A stretch of DNA of 64,000 nt from Opitutia bacterium ISCC 52 (GTDB lineage: Bacteria; Verrucomicrobiota; Verrucomicrobiia; Opitutales; UBA2995): assembly GCA_014529675.2 (NCBI GenBank), contig CP076040.1:372001-436000 (forward strand), written 5' to 3'. The notes under the pieces are model-generated. The model saw only the letters and a list, made by a program, of their open reading frames with translations. It did no database searches and was not told the DNA's origin. Positions 26,763 to 34,477 of the stretch are shown here, piece after piece. A program made the translations under genes and the position numbers. The number at the start of each line of letters is the position of its first letter. Positions within the stretch are counted from its first letter, which is position 1.

Positions 26763-27803
26763 ATGGAGGATACACTCAAGGCCTTAGTATCCGAGGCTGA
26801 GGAAGGAATCCCATCGGTTCATACCCGCCCGGAATTTGAAGCATTCAAAGCCCGCTTTGTCGGCCCCAATGGGTCGTTGAAGGAAGCCATGCGTGGCATG
26901 GCGCAGGTACCGAAGGAAGACAAGCCAAGGATCGGACAGCTTCTCAACAAGAACAAACAAGCTTTGGAAGCTATCTTCCAGACTGCTTTGGATAAAATCG
27001 AAGCGGCCGAACTGGCAGCTAAATTGGGCGATCCCATTGATCCGTCGCTACCTAGCCCGGATCCCGCAGTAGGGGGACTACATCCTCTGACCCAGGTTCG
27101 GAACGAGATCGTTCGCGTTCTTAAGTCGGTCGGCTTTATAGTCGCCGAAGGTCCCGAAGTGGAAACAGAACATTTCTGCTTCGATGCGCTTAATACGCCC
27201 AAGGATCACCCGGCTCGCGATTTGCAGGACACTTTTTACCTGCCCAACGATGCCTCGGTAGGCAATGTCTCGAAGCATGAAGACGAGCGTTACCTACTCA
27301 GGACTCATACTTCGACGGTGCAGATTCGGACGATGCTCGAACAAGAGCCACCCGTGAGAATCATTTCTCCTGGTCGTTGTTTCCGTCGCGATACGACGGA
27401 TGCGACCCATAGTGCCAGCTTCACTCAGGTAGAGGGCCTCTATGTAGATAAAGGTGTGACGGTTCGTGACCTGAAGGCGATTTTGGATTTCTTGATGAAG
27501 TCGCTCCTGGGAAATGATGCGAAGACGCGTTTCCGTCCTCATTTCTTTCCCTACACTGAACCCAGTTTCGAGATGGATGCGCAATCCTCTCACCTCGCCA
27601 AAGTCGGCAAGGATTGGGTCGAGCTCGGTGGCTGTGGTATGGTCGATCCCAATGTATTCGAATCTGTGGGATACGATCCCGAGGTTTATTCGGGTTATGC
27701 GTTTGGCTTCGGTATCGAGCGTATCGCGATGATCATGTATGGTATCGATGACATTCGTTACTTCTATCAAAACGACCTGAGGTTCCTTAAACAATTTAGC
27801 TAG
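26763..27803 (+). CDS. pheS: Phenylalanine-tRNA ligase alpha subunit
   Basis: The 346-residue class II synthetase subunit has the N-terminal coiled-coil arm, motif 2 (CFRRDTTDATHSASFTQVEG) and motif 3 (GYAFGFGIERIAMIMYGI). With PheT it forms the alpha2-beta2 enzyme that charges tRNA-Phe. Only 5 bp separate it from pheT. Confidence 0.97.
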   Translation: MEDTLKALVSEAEEGIPSVHTRPEFEAFKARFVGPNGSLKEAMRGMAQVPKEDKPRIGQLLNKNKQALEAIFQTALDKIEAAELAAKLGDPIDPSLPSPDPAVGGLHPLTQVRNEIVRVLKSVGFIVAEGPEVETEHFCFDALNTPKDHPARDLQDTFYLPNDASVGNVSKHEDERYLLRTHTSTVQIRTMLEQEPPVRIISPGRCFRRDTTDATHSASFTQVEGLYVDKGVTVRDLKAILDFLMKSLLGNDAKTRFRPHFFPYTEPSFEMDAQSSHLAKVGKDWVELGGCGMVDPNVFESVGYDPEVYSGYAFGFGIERIAMIMYGIDDIRYFYQNDLRFLKQFS

Positions 27804-27808
27804 ATCCG

Positions 27809-30253
27809 ATGCTCATTTCACTTAGTTGGTTAAGTAATTACGTCGACCTGTCTGATAAGAGTGTCGAGGAGATCGAGTATGCCATGAACATGATTGGCTT
27901 TGAGGTCGAAGGAACTCAAGAAACTGGATTGCCCGATCTGCCAAAGGTGGTCGTTGGAGAAGTACTCTCACGCGAACAACACCCGGATGCAGATCGACTC
28001 GGTGTCTGTGAAGTGAATGTAGGTGAAAAAGAAGCCCTTCAAATCGTATGTGGTGCCAATAACTACAAAGTTGGAGACCGCATACCCGTTGCAACGGTGG
28101 GCGCTCGCCTTCCAGGAAACTTTAAGATCAAGGCCTCCAAGCTGCGCGGTGTAAAATCTTTTGGCATGATGTGTAGTCCTCGTGAGCTTGGCCTCGGTGA
28201 AGATCATGATGGTTTGTTGATTCTAGATCAGCGTCCTGAGATTGGCACACCTATCAATGAGGTGTTCACCGATTCGGATACGGTCCTTGACATCGAAGTA
28301 ACGCCGAACCGCCCCGATTGTTTGAGTCACGTGGGTATCGCTAGAGAAATGGCAGCCTATTTCGGAAAGGTGTTAACTTACCCCATTCTTGAAACTGACT
28401 TTGATGGCATTCGAAAAACAGGTGAGCCCACATTGATTTCTGAAGTTGACGTTCAGGCTCCTGATGATTGCCCCAACTATTATGCCCATAGCATCAAGGG
28501 AGTTAAGATCGGCCCCAGTCCCGATTGGTTGAGACAATACTTGGAAGCAGTTGATCAACGCCCGATCAATAACGTCGTAGACATCACCAATTTTGTGCTG
28601 CTCGAGTTTGGGCAGCCACTACACGCCTTCGATGCCAATAAAATTGGTGGCAACAAGATCATTGTTCGAAAAGCGACTCAGGATGAGAAGATCGTCACCC
28701 TCGATGAAAAGGAACGTACCCTGAATTCGGATATGCTGGTCATCGCCGATGCGGAGAAGCCTCTCGTCGTTGCAGGCGTTATGGGATCGGTTAATGCTGA
28801 GGTCGATGACAACACCGTTGATGTCGTTCTCGAATCTGCTTACTTCGATCCTTCCGGAATTCGTAAAACCAGCCGATCACTCGGACTGTCTTCTGATAGC
28901 TCTTATCGTTTTGAGCGCGGAGTGGATCCTCAAGGTGCAAACTTTGCCGCCTTGCGAACCATTGATCTCATTCTGGACATCGCGGGTGGTGAATTAGTCG
29001 GTCCTTACATCCAAGCGGGTACCGAGCCGGTTATTGAACGTGAAATAGAGCTGGATCCTCAATTCATTCGCGACATCGCTGGCTATGACATTTCAGATGA
29101 GCGCATCCGTGAGATTCTAGAATCATTGGAATGCTCAGTGAGTGATGGTGGAGAATCTTGGGTAATCAAAGTCCCAAGCTGGCGCGGCGACCTTTACCGC
29201 CCTGCGGATCTTTCTGAAGAGATCATTCGGATGTTTGGTACTGACCAGATTCCTGAATCACCAGTGGAAGTATCTGGCCTTATCCATCAGGACGCTAACA
29301 CGGCTAGTTTGAACGATCGTTTTTCATCCTACCTGGCAGGGCAACATTTTCAGGAGTGTGTTCACTACAGCCTGCGTTCGGGTGATGAAGCGAGCCAATG
29401 GTTCAGTCGTTTCAGCTTAGATACTCTTAAATTGGCGAATCCATTTACCTCCGACCAAACGCACTTGCGGGTTTCATTGATTCCTGGGTTGCTCGATACC
29501 TTGAAGTTGAATTTCGCCCGTAAGACTGGGATGGAGCGAGTCTTTGAAGTCGGTAAAGTGTTTCACGAATACGAAGGCCAAGTTTTTGAAATGGTCTCAG
29601 TTGCCTTTGCCATTTTCCAACCCGATCGTTATTCCAGTTGGAAGAGCCGTGAAGAAGGAGACTTTTACACCGCAAAGAATATTTTAAATGCACTGGGTGG
29701 TTTGGCTAATGTGAATCTTGATGGAGTGGGCTACAGGAGTCTGTCCTGGGGAACTTCTATTTGGCAGGAAGATCATTCCGCACATGTGGGTAGCATTTCC
29801 AAGCAAGGCTTCGAAGCTAAGCTAGGTATGCTCAATATGAACTTAGTTAAGGAATGGGACCTTGAAGGAACGGTTCTAGCAGGTTCCTTTGAAATCTTAC
29901 CTGAGCGCGTAAAAGCCAGTGGGAAGATTGTGAAGTTCAAGCCCTTCAGCCAATTTCCTCCGACTGAGAAGGACCTCGCATTGCTGGTTGATGATACTCT
30001 TCTTGCTGAAACCGTGCGCCGTGACCTCCACAAAATTACCAAACGTGCGGTGAATAATCGCTACGAGTTGGAATCGGTAAGCGTGTTTGATGTATATACC
30101 GGGGAAGGTGTTCCGGAAGGTAAGAAAAGCTTGGCCTTCAACATGAAGTTCCGCTCCAACGACCGTACGCTTACTGACAAAGAGGTCGGTGAAGTTTTCA
30201 ATACCGTCCAGCAGGAAATTGAATCCAAAACCTCCTACGAGTTACGATCTTAG
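27809..30253 (+). CDS. pheT: Phenylalanine-tRNA ligase beta subunit
   Basis: This 814-residue protein has the bacterial PheT domain order: an EMAP/OB-fold tRNA-binding domain (about 40-150, ending KSFGMMCSPRELGLG), the B3/B4 editing domain (ESAYFDPSGIRKTSRSLGL ... YRFERGVD), B5, a catalytic-like domain, and the C-terminal FDX-ACB anticodon-binding domain (KFKPFSQFPPTEKDLALLV). It removes mischarged Tyr and binds tRNA-Phe. gatC starts one base after its stop, so the genes are in one operon. Confidence 0.97.
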   Translation: MLISLSWLSNYVDLSDKSVEEIEYAMNMIGFEVEGTQETGLPDLPKVVVGEVLSREQHPDADRLGVCEVNVGEKEALQIVCGANNYKVGDRIPVATVGARLPGNFKIKASKLRGVKSFGMMCSPRELGLGEDHDGLLILDQRPEIGTPINEVFTDSDTVLDIEVTPNRPDCLSHVGIAREMAAYFGKVLTYPILETDFDGIRKTGEPTLISEVDVQAPDDCPNYYAHSIKGVKIGPSPDWLRQYLEAVDQRPINNVVDITNFVLLEFGQPLHAFDANKIGGNKIIVRKATQDEKIVTLDEKERTLNSDMLVIADAEKPLVVAGVMGSVNAEVDDNTVDVVLESAYFDPSGIRKTSRSLGLSSDSSYRFERGVDPQGANFAALRTIDLILDIAGGELVGPYIQAGTEPVIEREIELDPQFIRDIAGYDISDERIREILESLECSVSDGGESWVIKVPSWRGDLYRPADLSEEIIRMFGTDQIPESPVEVSGLIHQDANTASLNDRFSSYLAGQHFQECVHYSLRSGDEASQWFSRFSLDTLKLANPFTSDQTHLRVSLIPGLLDTLKLNFARKTGMERVFEVGKVFHEYEGQVFEMVSVAFAIFQPDRYSSWKSREEGDFYTAKNILNALGGLANVNLDGVGYRSLSWGTSIWQEDHSAHVGSISKQGFEAKLGMLNMNLVKEWDLEGTVLAGSFEILPERVKASGKIVKFKPFSQFPPTEKDLALLVDDTLLAETVRRDLHKITKRAVNNRYELESVSVFDVYTGEGVPEGKKSLAFNMKFRSNDRTLTDKEVGEVFNTVQQEIESKTSYELRS

Positions 30254-30254
30254 T

Positions 30255-30548
30255 ATGAGTGATAAAGGATCCATTGATATTGATTACGTTGCTAACTTGG
30301 CCCGCATCGAATTGACCGATGAGGAACGTGAAAGATTCAGCTCACAGCTTGGCGGCATACTGGAGTACTTCGACCAGTTGAACCAGGTGGACGTAGATGG
30401 AGTTGAGCCGATGGCTCACGCTTTCCAAGTTGAGAATGTTTTACGTGACGATGCTGCAGTTGAAGGTTTCGATCCTGAAACAGCGGTTAAGCATGCCGCT
30501 GCTAAAAGAAACCACATGGTACAAGTCCCCAAAGTGGTGGAAGGTTAA
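30255..30548 (+). CDS. gatC: Asp/Glu-tRNA amidotransferase subunit C
   Basis: A longer frame exists from 30189, but the ATG at 30255, one base after the pheT stop, gives the normal 97-residue GatC: DIDYVANLARIELTDEERERFSSQLGGILEYFDQLNQVDVDGVEP and the tail NHMVQVPKVVEG. GatC wraps around GatA in the GatCAB complex, which amidates Glu-tRNA-Gln or Asp-tRNA-Asn. Confidence 0.95.
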   Translation: MSDKGSIDIDYVANLARIELTDEERERFSSQLGGILEYFDQLNQVDVDGVEPMAHAFQVENVLRDDAAVEGFDPETAVKHAAAKRNHMVQVPKVVEG

Positions 30549-30568
30549 CCCCGTTCTTTATCTACGAA

Positions 30569-32035
30569 ATGGCGGACGACCTACATTTTAAAACACTCAC
30601 AGAGCTTCAATCGCTTTTGTCATCCGGCGATGTGTCTTCAGTTGAATTGACCCAAGCTTTGATTAATCGCAAAGAAGCGGTTGATCCTCAAGTTCAGGCA
30701 TTCAATTCTCTGAATAGTGAAGGCGCACTCGCTGAAGCCGAAGCTGCGGACCAAAGACGTGCAGCTGGAGAGATAAAAGGATCCCTTGATGGAATTCCTA
30801 TCGGACTCAAAGATGTTATTTCGGTCAAAGACCGCCCGCTGACTTGTTCGAGTAAAATGTTGGAGGATTTTGTTTCTCCCTACGATGCAACCACCACTTC
30901 CAAGTTAAAGGATGCCGGTGCAGTTTTGTTTGGCCGCCTGAACATGGACGAGTTTGCCATGGGATCCTCTACGGAGAATTCGGCTTTTAAAACCACATAT
31001 AACCCCTGGGACCTCGAGCGTGTTGCTGGTGGATCGAGTGGGGGGAGTGCTGCTGCTGTATCCGCAGGTTCGGTACCTTTATCTCTCGGAAGTGATACGG
31101 GTGGATCTATTCGTCAACCTGCTTCTTTCTGTGGAGTGGTTGGGATGAAACCTACTTATGGTCGGGTATCCCGATTCGGTTTGGTCGCTTACGCTTCGTC
31201 TTTGGATCAGATTGGACCCTTTGGTCGCTCGGTGAAGGATGTCGCATCCGTCCTGCAAGCAATTGCAGGCCACGATCCTAAGGACTCAACTTCCATTGAA
31301 CAGGATGCCCCTGATTATTCTGCGCATTTGGGAAGTAGCAAAGGACCTTGGAAGCTAGGGGTGCCTAAAGAGTATTTTGGAGAAGGCCTGGATCCGGAAG
31401 TTAAAGAGAGCGTTCAAAAAGCCATCGATTGGTATGCCGATCAAGGGTGTGAGATCCAAGAGGTGTCCATGCCTAATATGAATTTGGCTGTAGCGACTTA
31501 CTACATCATCGCTACTGCAGAAGCTTCTTCTAACCTGGCACGATTTGACGGGGTGCGTTACACTCACCGAAGTAAGGACGTAGAAAACGCCATTGATTTG
31601 TATTTCAAAAGTCGCGCCGAAGGCTTTGGCGACGAAGTGAAGTTGCGGATCATTCTGGGAACCTACGTGCTTAGTTCCGGCTACTACGATGCCTACTACC
31701 TTCGAGCACAAAAAGTGCGGACCTTGATTCGTCAGGATTTCATGAATGCCTACGAACAGGTAGATGCACTTCTGACTCCGACCTCACCCTTTGTATCGTT
31801 CAAAGCCGGTGAAAAGAATGAAGATCCATTGGCCATGTATCTGAGCGATATCTATACCATTTCTGCCAACTTGGCTGGCATTCCTGGACTATCCCTTCCT
31901 TGTGGTCTCAATTCCGAAGGGCTTCCGATCGGGCTGCAAATTCTCGGCAAACCATTTGGTGAGGCTGACCTGCTTGCTATTGGGAATGCTTACGAAGAGG
32001 CCCACGATCACTCAAACCAACATCCGGTTTTATAG
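30569..32035 (+). CDS. gatA: Asp/Glu-tRNA amidotransferase subunit A
   Basis: This 488-residue amidase-signature protein has the Ser-cisSer-Lys triad readable as Lys81 (GLKDVIS), Ser156 (GGSSGGS) and Ser180 (DTGGSIRQP). It releases ammonia from glutamine for the GatB active site. It lies 20 bp after gatC. An inverted-repeat cassette begins 4 bp after its stop codon and separates it from gatB. Confidence 0.97.
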   Translation: MADDLHFKTLTELQSLLSSGDVSSVELTQALINRKEAVDPQVQAFNSLNSEGALAEAEAADQRRAAGEIKGSLDGIPIGLKDVISVKDRPLTCSSKMLEDFVSPYDATTTSKLKDAGAVLFGRLNMDEFAMGSSTENSAFKTTYNPWDLERVAGGSSGGSAAAVSAGSVPLSLGSDTGGSIRQPASFCGVVGMKPTYGRVSRFGLVAYASSLDQIGPFGRSVKDVASVLQAIAGHDPKDSTSIEQDAPDYSAHLGSSKGPWKLGVPKEYFGEGLDPEVKESVQKAIDWYADQGCEIQEVSMPNMNLAVATYYIIATAEASSNLARFDGVRYTHRSKDVENAIDLYFKSRAEGFGDEVKLRIILGTYVLSSGYYDAYYLRAQKVRTLIRQDFMNAYEQVDALLTPTSPFVSFKAGEKNEDPLAMYLSDIYTISANLAGIPGLSLPCGLNSEGLPIGLQILGKPFGEADLLAIGNAYEEAHDHSNQHPVL

Positions 32036-32040
32036 GAAGT

Positions 32041-32070
32041 AACCACGAATGGACACGAATGGACACGAAT
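32041..32070 (+). repeat. Left terminal inverted repeat of the GxxExxY cassette
   Basis: Three tandem 10-mers, AACCACGAAT, GGACACGAAT, GGACACGAAT. The start of the GxxExxY gene lies inside, so the repeat also encodes its first residues (MDTNGHE). Confidence 0.85.
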
Positions 32071-32438
32071 CTGATGTTCTGTATGCTGATGAGGTTTATC
32101 AGCTCGTAGGATTCTCCTTAAGTATTCTAAAGGAAGTTGGCCACGGGTACCATGAGAAGATTTACGAGAACGGAATCGTTGTAGACCTTCAGGAGAATGG
32201 AATCCAATATGTTCAGCAGGCGAAATACGATGTCCAGTATAAGGGGGTTGAATTGGGATATTATATCCCTGATCTCATCTCTCATGGAAAAATCGTTGTA
32301 GATACAAAAACGATTGATCGTATCTCTGATCACGAACGGGGTCAGATGTTGAACTATCTACGACTCACCAAGTTACGCCTTGGTCTAATTATTAACTTTA
32401 AACATGCTAAGCTGCAATGGGAGCGAGTAGTATTATGA
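32049..32438 (+). CDS. GxxExxY protein (PD-(D/E)XK_3 family)
   Basis: The 129-residue protein has the family-naming motif GHGYHEKIYENGI (G-x-x-E-x-x-Y) near residue 35, followed by nuclease-like strands YYIPDLISHGKIVVDTKTI, where D and the D-T-K group match a PD-(D/E)XK core (D...D-x-K), and HERGQMLNYLRLTKLRLGLIINF. The family is widespread as short cassettes; its biological role is not established. The first codons come from the terminal repeat, so the native start could be a later codon. It sits between gatA and gatB on the same strand and is probably co-transcribed with them. Confidence 0.88.
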   Translation: MDTNGHESDVLYADEVYQLVGFSLSILKEVGHGYHEKIYENGIVVDLQENGIQYVQQAKYDVQYKGVELGYYIPDLISHGKIVVDTKTIDRISDHERGQMLNYLRLTKLRLGLIINFKHAKLQWERVVL

Positions 32439-32440
32439 AT

Positions 32441-32470
32441 ATTCGTGTCAATTGGTGTCCATTCGTGGTT
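32441..32470 (-). repeat. Right terminal inverted repeat of the GxxExxY cassette
   Basis: Its reverse complement reads AACCACGAAT, GGACACCAAT, TGACACGAAT, differing from the left repeat at two of 30 positions. It ends 13 bases before the gatB start. Confidence 0.85.
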
Positions 32471-32483
32471 AATTTTTAATTCC

Positions 32484-33938
32484 ATGGAATACGAAGTTGT
32501 TATTGGTTTAGAGGTGCACGTCCAGGTTCGGACTAAGTCGAAGATATTTACTTCGGTGGGGGTCGGTTTCGGGCAGGACCCGAATACGTTGACCGATCCG
32601 GTCGTTCTTGGGTTTCCAGGTGCACTTCCCGTGATCAATCGCGAGGCAGTTGAGAAATCGGTCAAGGTAGGCATGCTTCTAGAAAGTACGATTCCTGAAA
32701 TTACAAAGTGGGATCGTAAGAATTATTTTTATCCGGATAGTCCGAAGAACTACCAAATCTCTCAATTCGATCAACCGATCTGTGAGGGTGGTAAAGTGGA
32801 AATCGAACTTCCCGGTCCCTCGCGAAACATCATGGGTGAGCACATGTGGGTCGAGCTGACTCGTGCTCATTTGGAAGAGGATGTTGGGAAGCTCAATCAC
32901 TTCGATAGCGATAGCTTGGTTGATTACAACCGGGCTGGAACTCCGCTCTTGGAAATCGTGACTGAGCCGGTGTTACATACCCCCGATGAAGCTTGGGCTT
33001 ATCTCACTGCTTTGCGCAACTTGATGATCTATGGCGACATTTCCGATTGCGACATGGAGAAGGGGCAAATGCGCTGCGATGCAAATATAAGTATTCGCCC
33101 TGTTGGTCAGAAAGAACTGGGAGTTAAAGTAGAGATTAAAAATATGAACTCTATCTCCGGAGTGCGGAACGGCTTGGCCTACGAGATTCAGCGTCAGATC
33201 CAAACTGCAAAAGCGGGTGGAACAATTCATCAGGAAACGCGTGGATGGGATGCGGCGAAAAACGTGTCCTACCATATGCGATTCAAAGAAGAGTCGCATG
33301 ACTATCGATATTTCCCGGATCCGGATTTGATGCCTGTGCGTATCGACGAAGCGTGGCGTGAGCGAGTCGCGAAGACCATTCCTGAGAGACCTTTCGATCG
33401 TCAACGCCGCTACTATGAGGACTACGATCTTCCTTTTACGGTTACGTCGGTCCTGATTCCTGATCCTGAACTCTGTGCTTTTTTTGAAGAGGCGGCAGAA
33501 GCCTCCGGTGAAGCTCAGCAGTCGGCCAATTGGATCGTGAACAATTTGCTCGGTGAGCTTGGCAACGCTGGCCTGGCCCTGGCGGACAGCAAAGTGACTC
33601 CTGCTCATATCGCAGAGTTGGTTGGCTTGATCAAGGAGGGTGCTATTTCTAAAAACATAGCGAAGGAGCAAGTCTTCGGGGATATGTTTGAAAACGGCAA
33701 TATGCCTGCTGCTGTCGTTGAAGCTAAAGGCTTGAAACAAAGCAACGACACGGGCGAGCTGGAGCCCGTTTGCCAGGAAGTCATCGATGCAAATCCCGGA
33801 CCCGTGGCAGAGATTCAAGGTGGAAATGACAAGGCGATCAATTTCCTTAAAGGGCAGGTGATGAAAGCCACGCGTGGGAAAGCCAACCCCTCGCTTGTCG
33901 ACCAAGTGCTTAAGGAGTTGATTGATAAAAAAGGCTAA
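32484..33938 (+). CDS. gatB: Asp/Glu-tRNA amidotransferase subunit B
   Basis: The frame is open from 32445 inside the right cassette repeat, but the conserved GatB N-terminus MEYEVVIGLEVHVQV begins at 32484, giving 484 residues. It has the kinase-like core (RKNYFYPDSPKNYQISQFDQPI, VDYNRAGTPLLEIV, EIKNMNS) and the C-terminal YqeY-like tail domain (TRGKANPSLVDQVL). GatB activates the acyl-tRNA and transfers ammonia. The bases before the ATG (AATTTTTAATTCC) contain no Shine-Dalgarno, possibly because the cassette displaced it. Confidence 0.96.
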   Translation: MEYEVVIGLEVHVQVRTKSKIFTSVGVGFGQDPNTLTDPVVLGFPGALPVINREAVEKSVKVGMLLESTIPEITKWDRKNYFYPDSPKNYQISQFDQPICEGGKVEIELPGPSRNIMGEHMWVELTRAHLEEDVGKLNHFDSDSLVDYNRAGTPLLEIVTEPVLHTPDEAWAYLTALRNLMIYGDISDCDMEKGQMRCDANISIRPVGQKELGVKVEIKNMNSISGVRNGLAYEIQRQIQTAKAGGTIHQETRGWDAAKNVSYHMRFKEESHDYRYFPDPDLMPVRIDEAWRERVAKTIPERPFDRQRRYYEDYDLPFTVTSVLIPDPELCAFFEEAAEASGEAQQSANWIVNNLLGELGNAGLALADSKVTPAHIAELVGLIKEGAISKNIAKEQVFGDMFENGNMPAAVVEAKGLKQSNDTGELEPVCQEVIDANPGPVAEIQGGNDKAINFLKGQVMKATRGKANPSLVDQVLKELIDKKG

Positions 33939-34013
33939 ATCTGAAATTTCGCCTTTCTTCTATCCCTGATGAATCCATACTTCTCAAATAATACCTGCAC
34001 AGACTGAGCACCT

Positions 34014-34466
34014 ATGAGCGGAAAAGATTTTTCGGAAGTGGTAGACCTTGTTATCAAGGATGACGGCCGTTTTAGCAAAGGCGCTTATTTCTTCATCAGG
34101 AAAGCTTTAGACTTTACTGTGAAAGAATTAAGTGAGGATAAAACGCGTACCTCCCACCATGTTTCCGGCCAAGAGTTGCTCGAAGGAATTCGTAGGTATG
34201 CGCTCGACCAATATGGTCCTCTCACCTTGACCGTCTTTAAAGATTGGAATGTGAAGCGCTGCCGTGACTTTGGTGATATTGTATTCAACCTGGTCGAATT
34301 TGGCGTCTTAGGTAAGACAGATACGGATCGTAGGGAAGACTTCGATGGGGGCTATGATTTCAAATCTGCATTCCTTAATCCCTTTGTTCCTAAAGACCGA
34401 AGAATCCCTTCATTTCGTGATAGGAATCGCAAAGGACCATCCAAAAAGGACGTGTCGGAAAATTAG
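34014..34466 (+). CDS. Minf_1886-family protein
   Basis: This 150-residue protein matches the Minf_1886 family I know from verrucomicrobia and planctomycetes: FSKGAYFFIRKALDFTV, GQELLEGIRRYALDQYGPLTLTVF, WNVKRCRDFGDIVFNLVEFGVLGKT. It is cytoplasmic, with no catalytic motif and no known function. It lies 12 bp before the M16 peptidase gene on the same strand and 75 bp after gatB. Confidence 0.85.
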   Translation: MSGKDFSEVVDLVIKDDGRFSKGAYFFIRKALDFTVKELSEDKTRTSHHVSGQELLEGIRRYALDQYGPLTLTVFKDWNVKRCRDFGDIVFNLVEFGVLGKTDTDRREDFDGGYDFKSAFLNPFVPKDRRIPSFRDRNRKGPSKKDVSEN

Positions 34467-34477
34467 CACGCTACTGA

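Larger units (their letters stand above)
32040..32471. mobile_element. Inverted-repeat cassette carrying a GxxExxY gene
   Basis: The unit is bounded by terminal inverted repeats of 30 bases (32041-32070 and 32441-32470) that agree at 28 positions, plus one more T/A pair outside. The repeats are built from a 10-base unit of the form NNACACGAAT (AACCACGAAT, GGACACGAAT, GGACACGAAT on the left). The gene inside fills it almost completely: its ATG is nine bases into the left repeat and its stop is two bases before the right one. No target-site duplication is obvious. Inserted between gatA and gatB. Confidence 0.8.
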
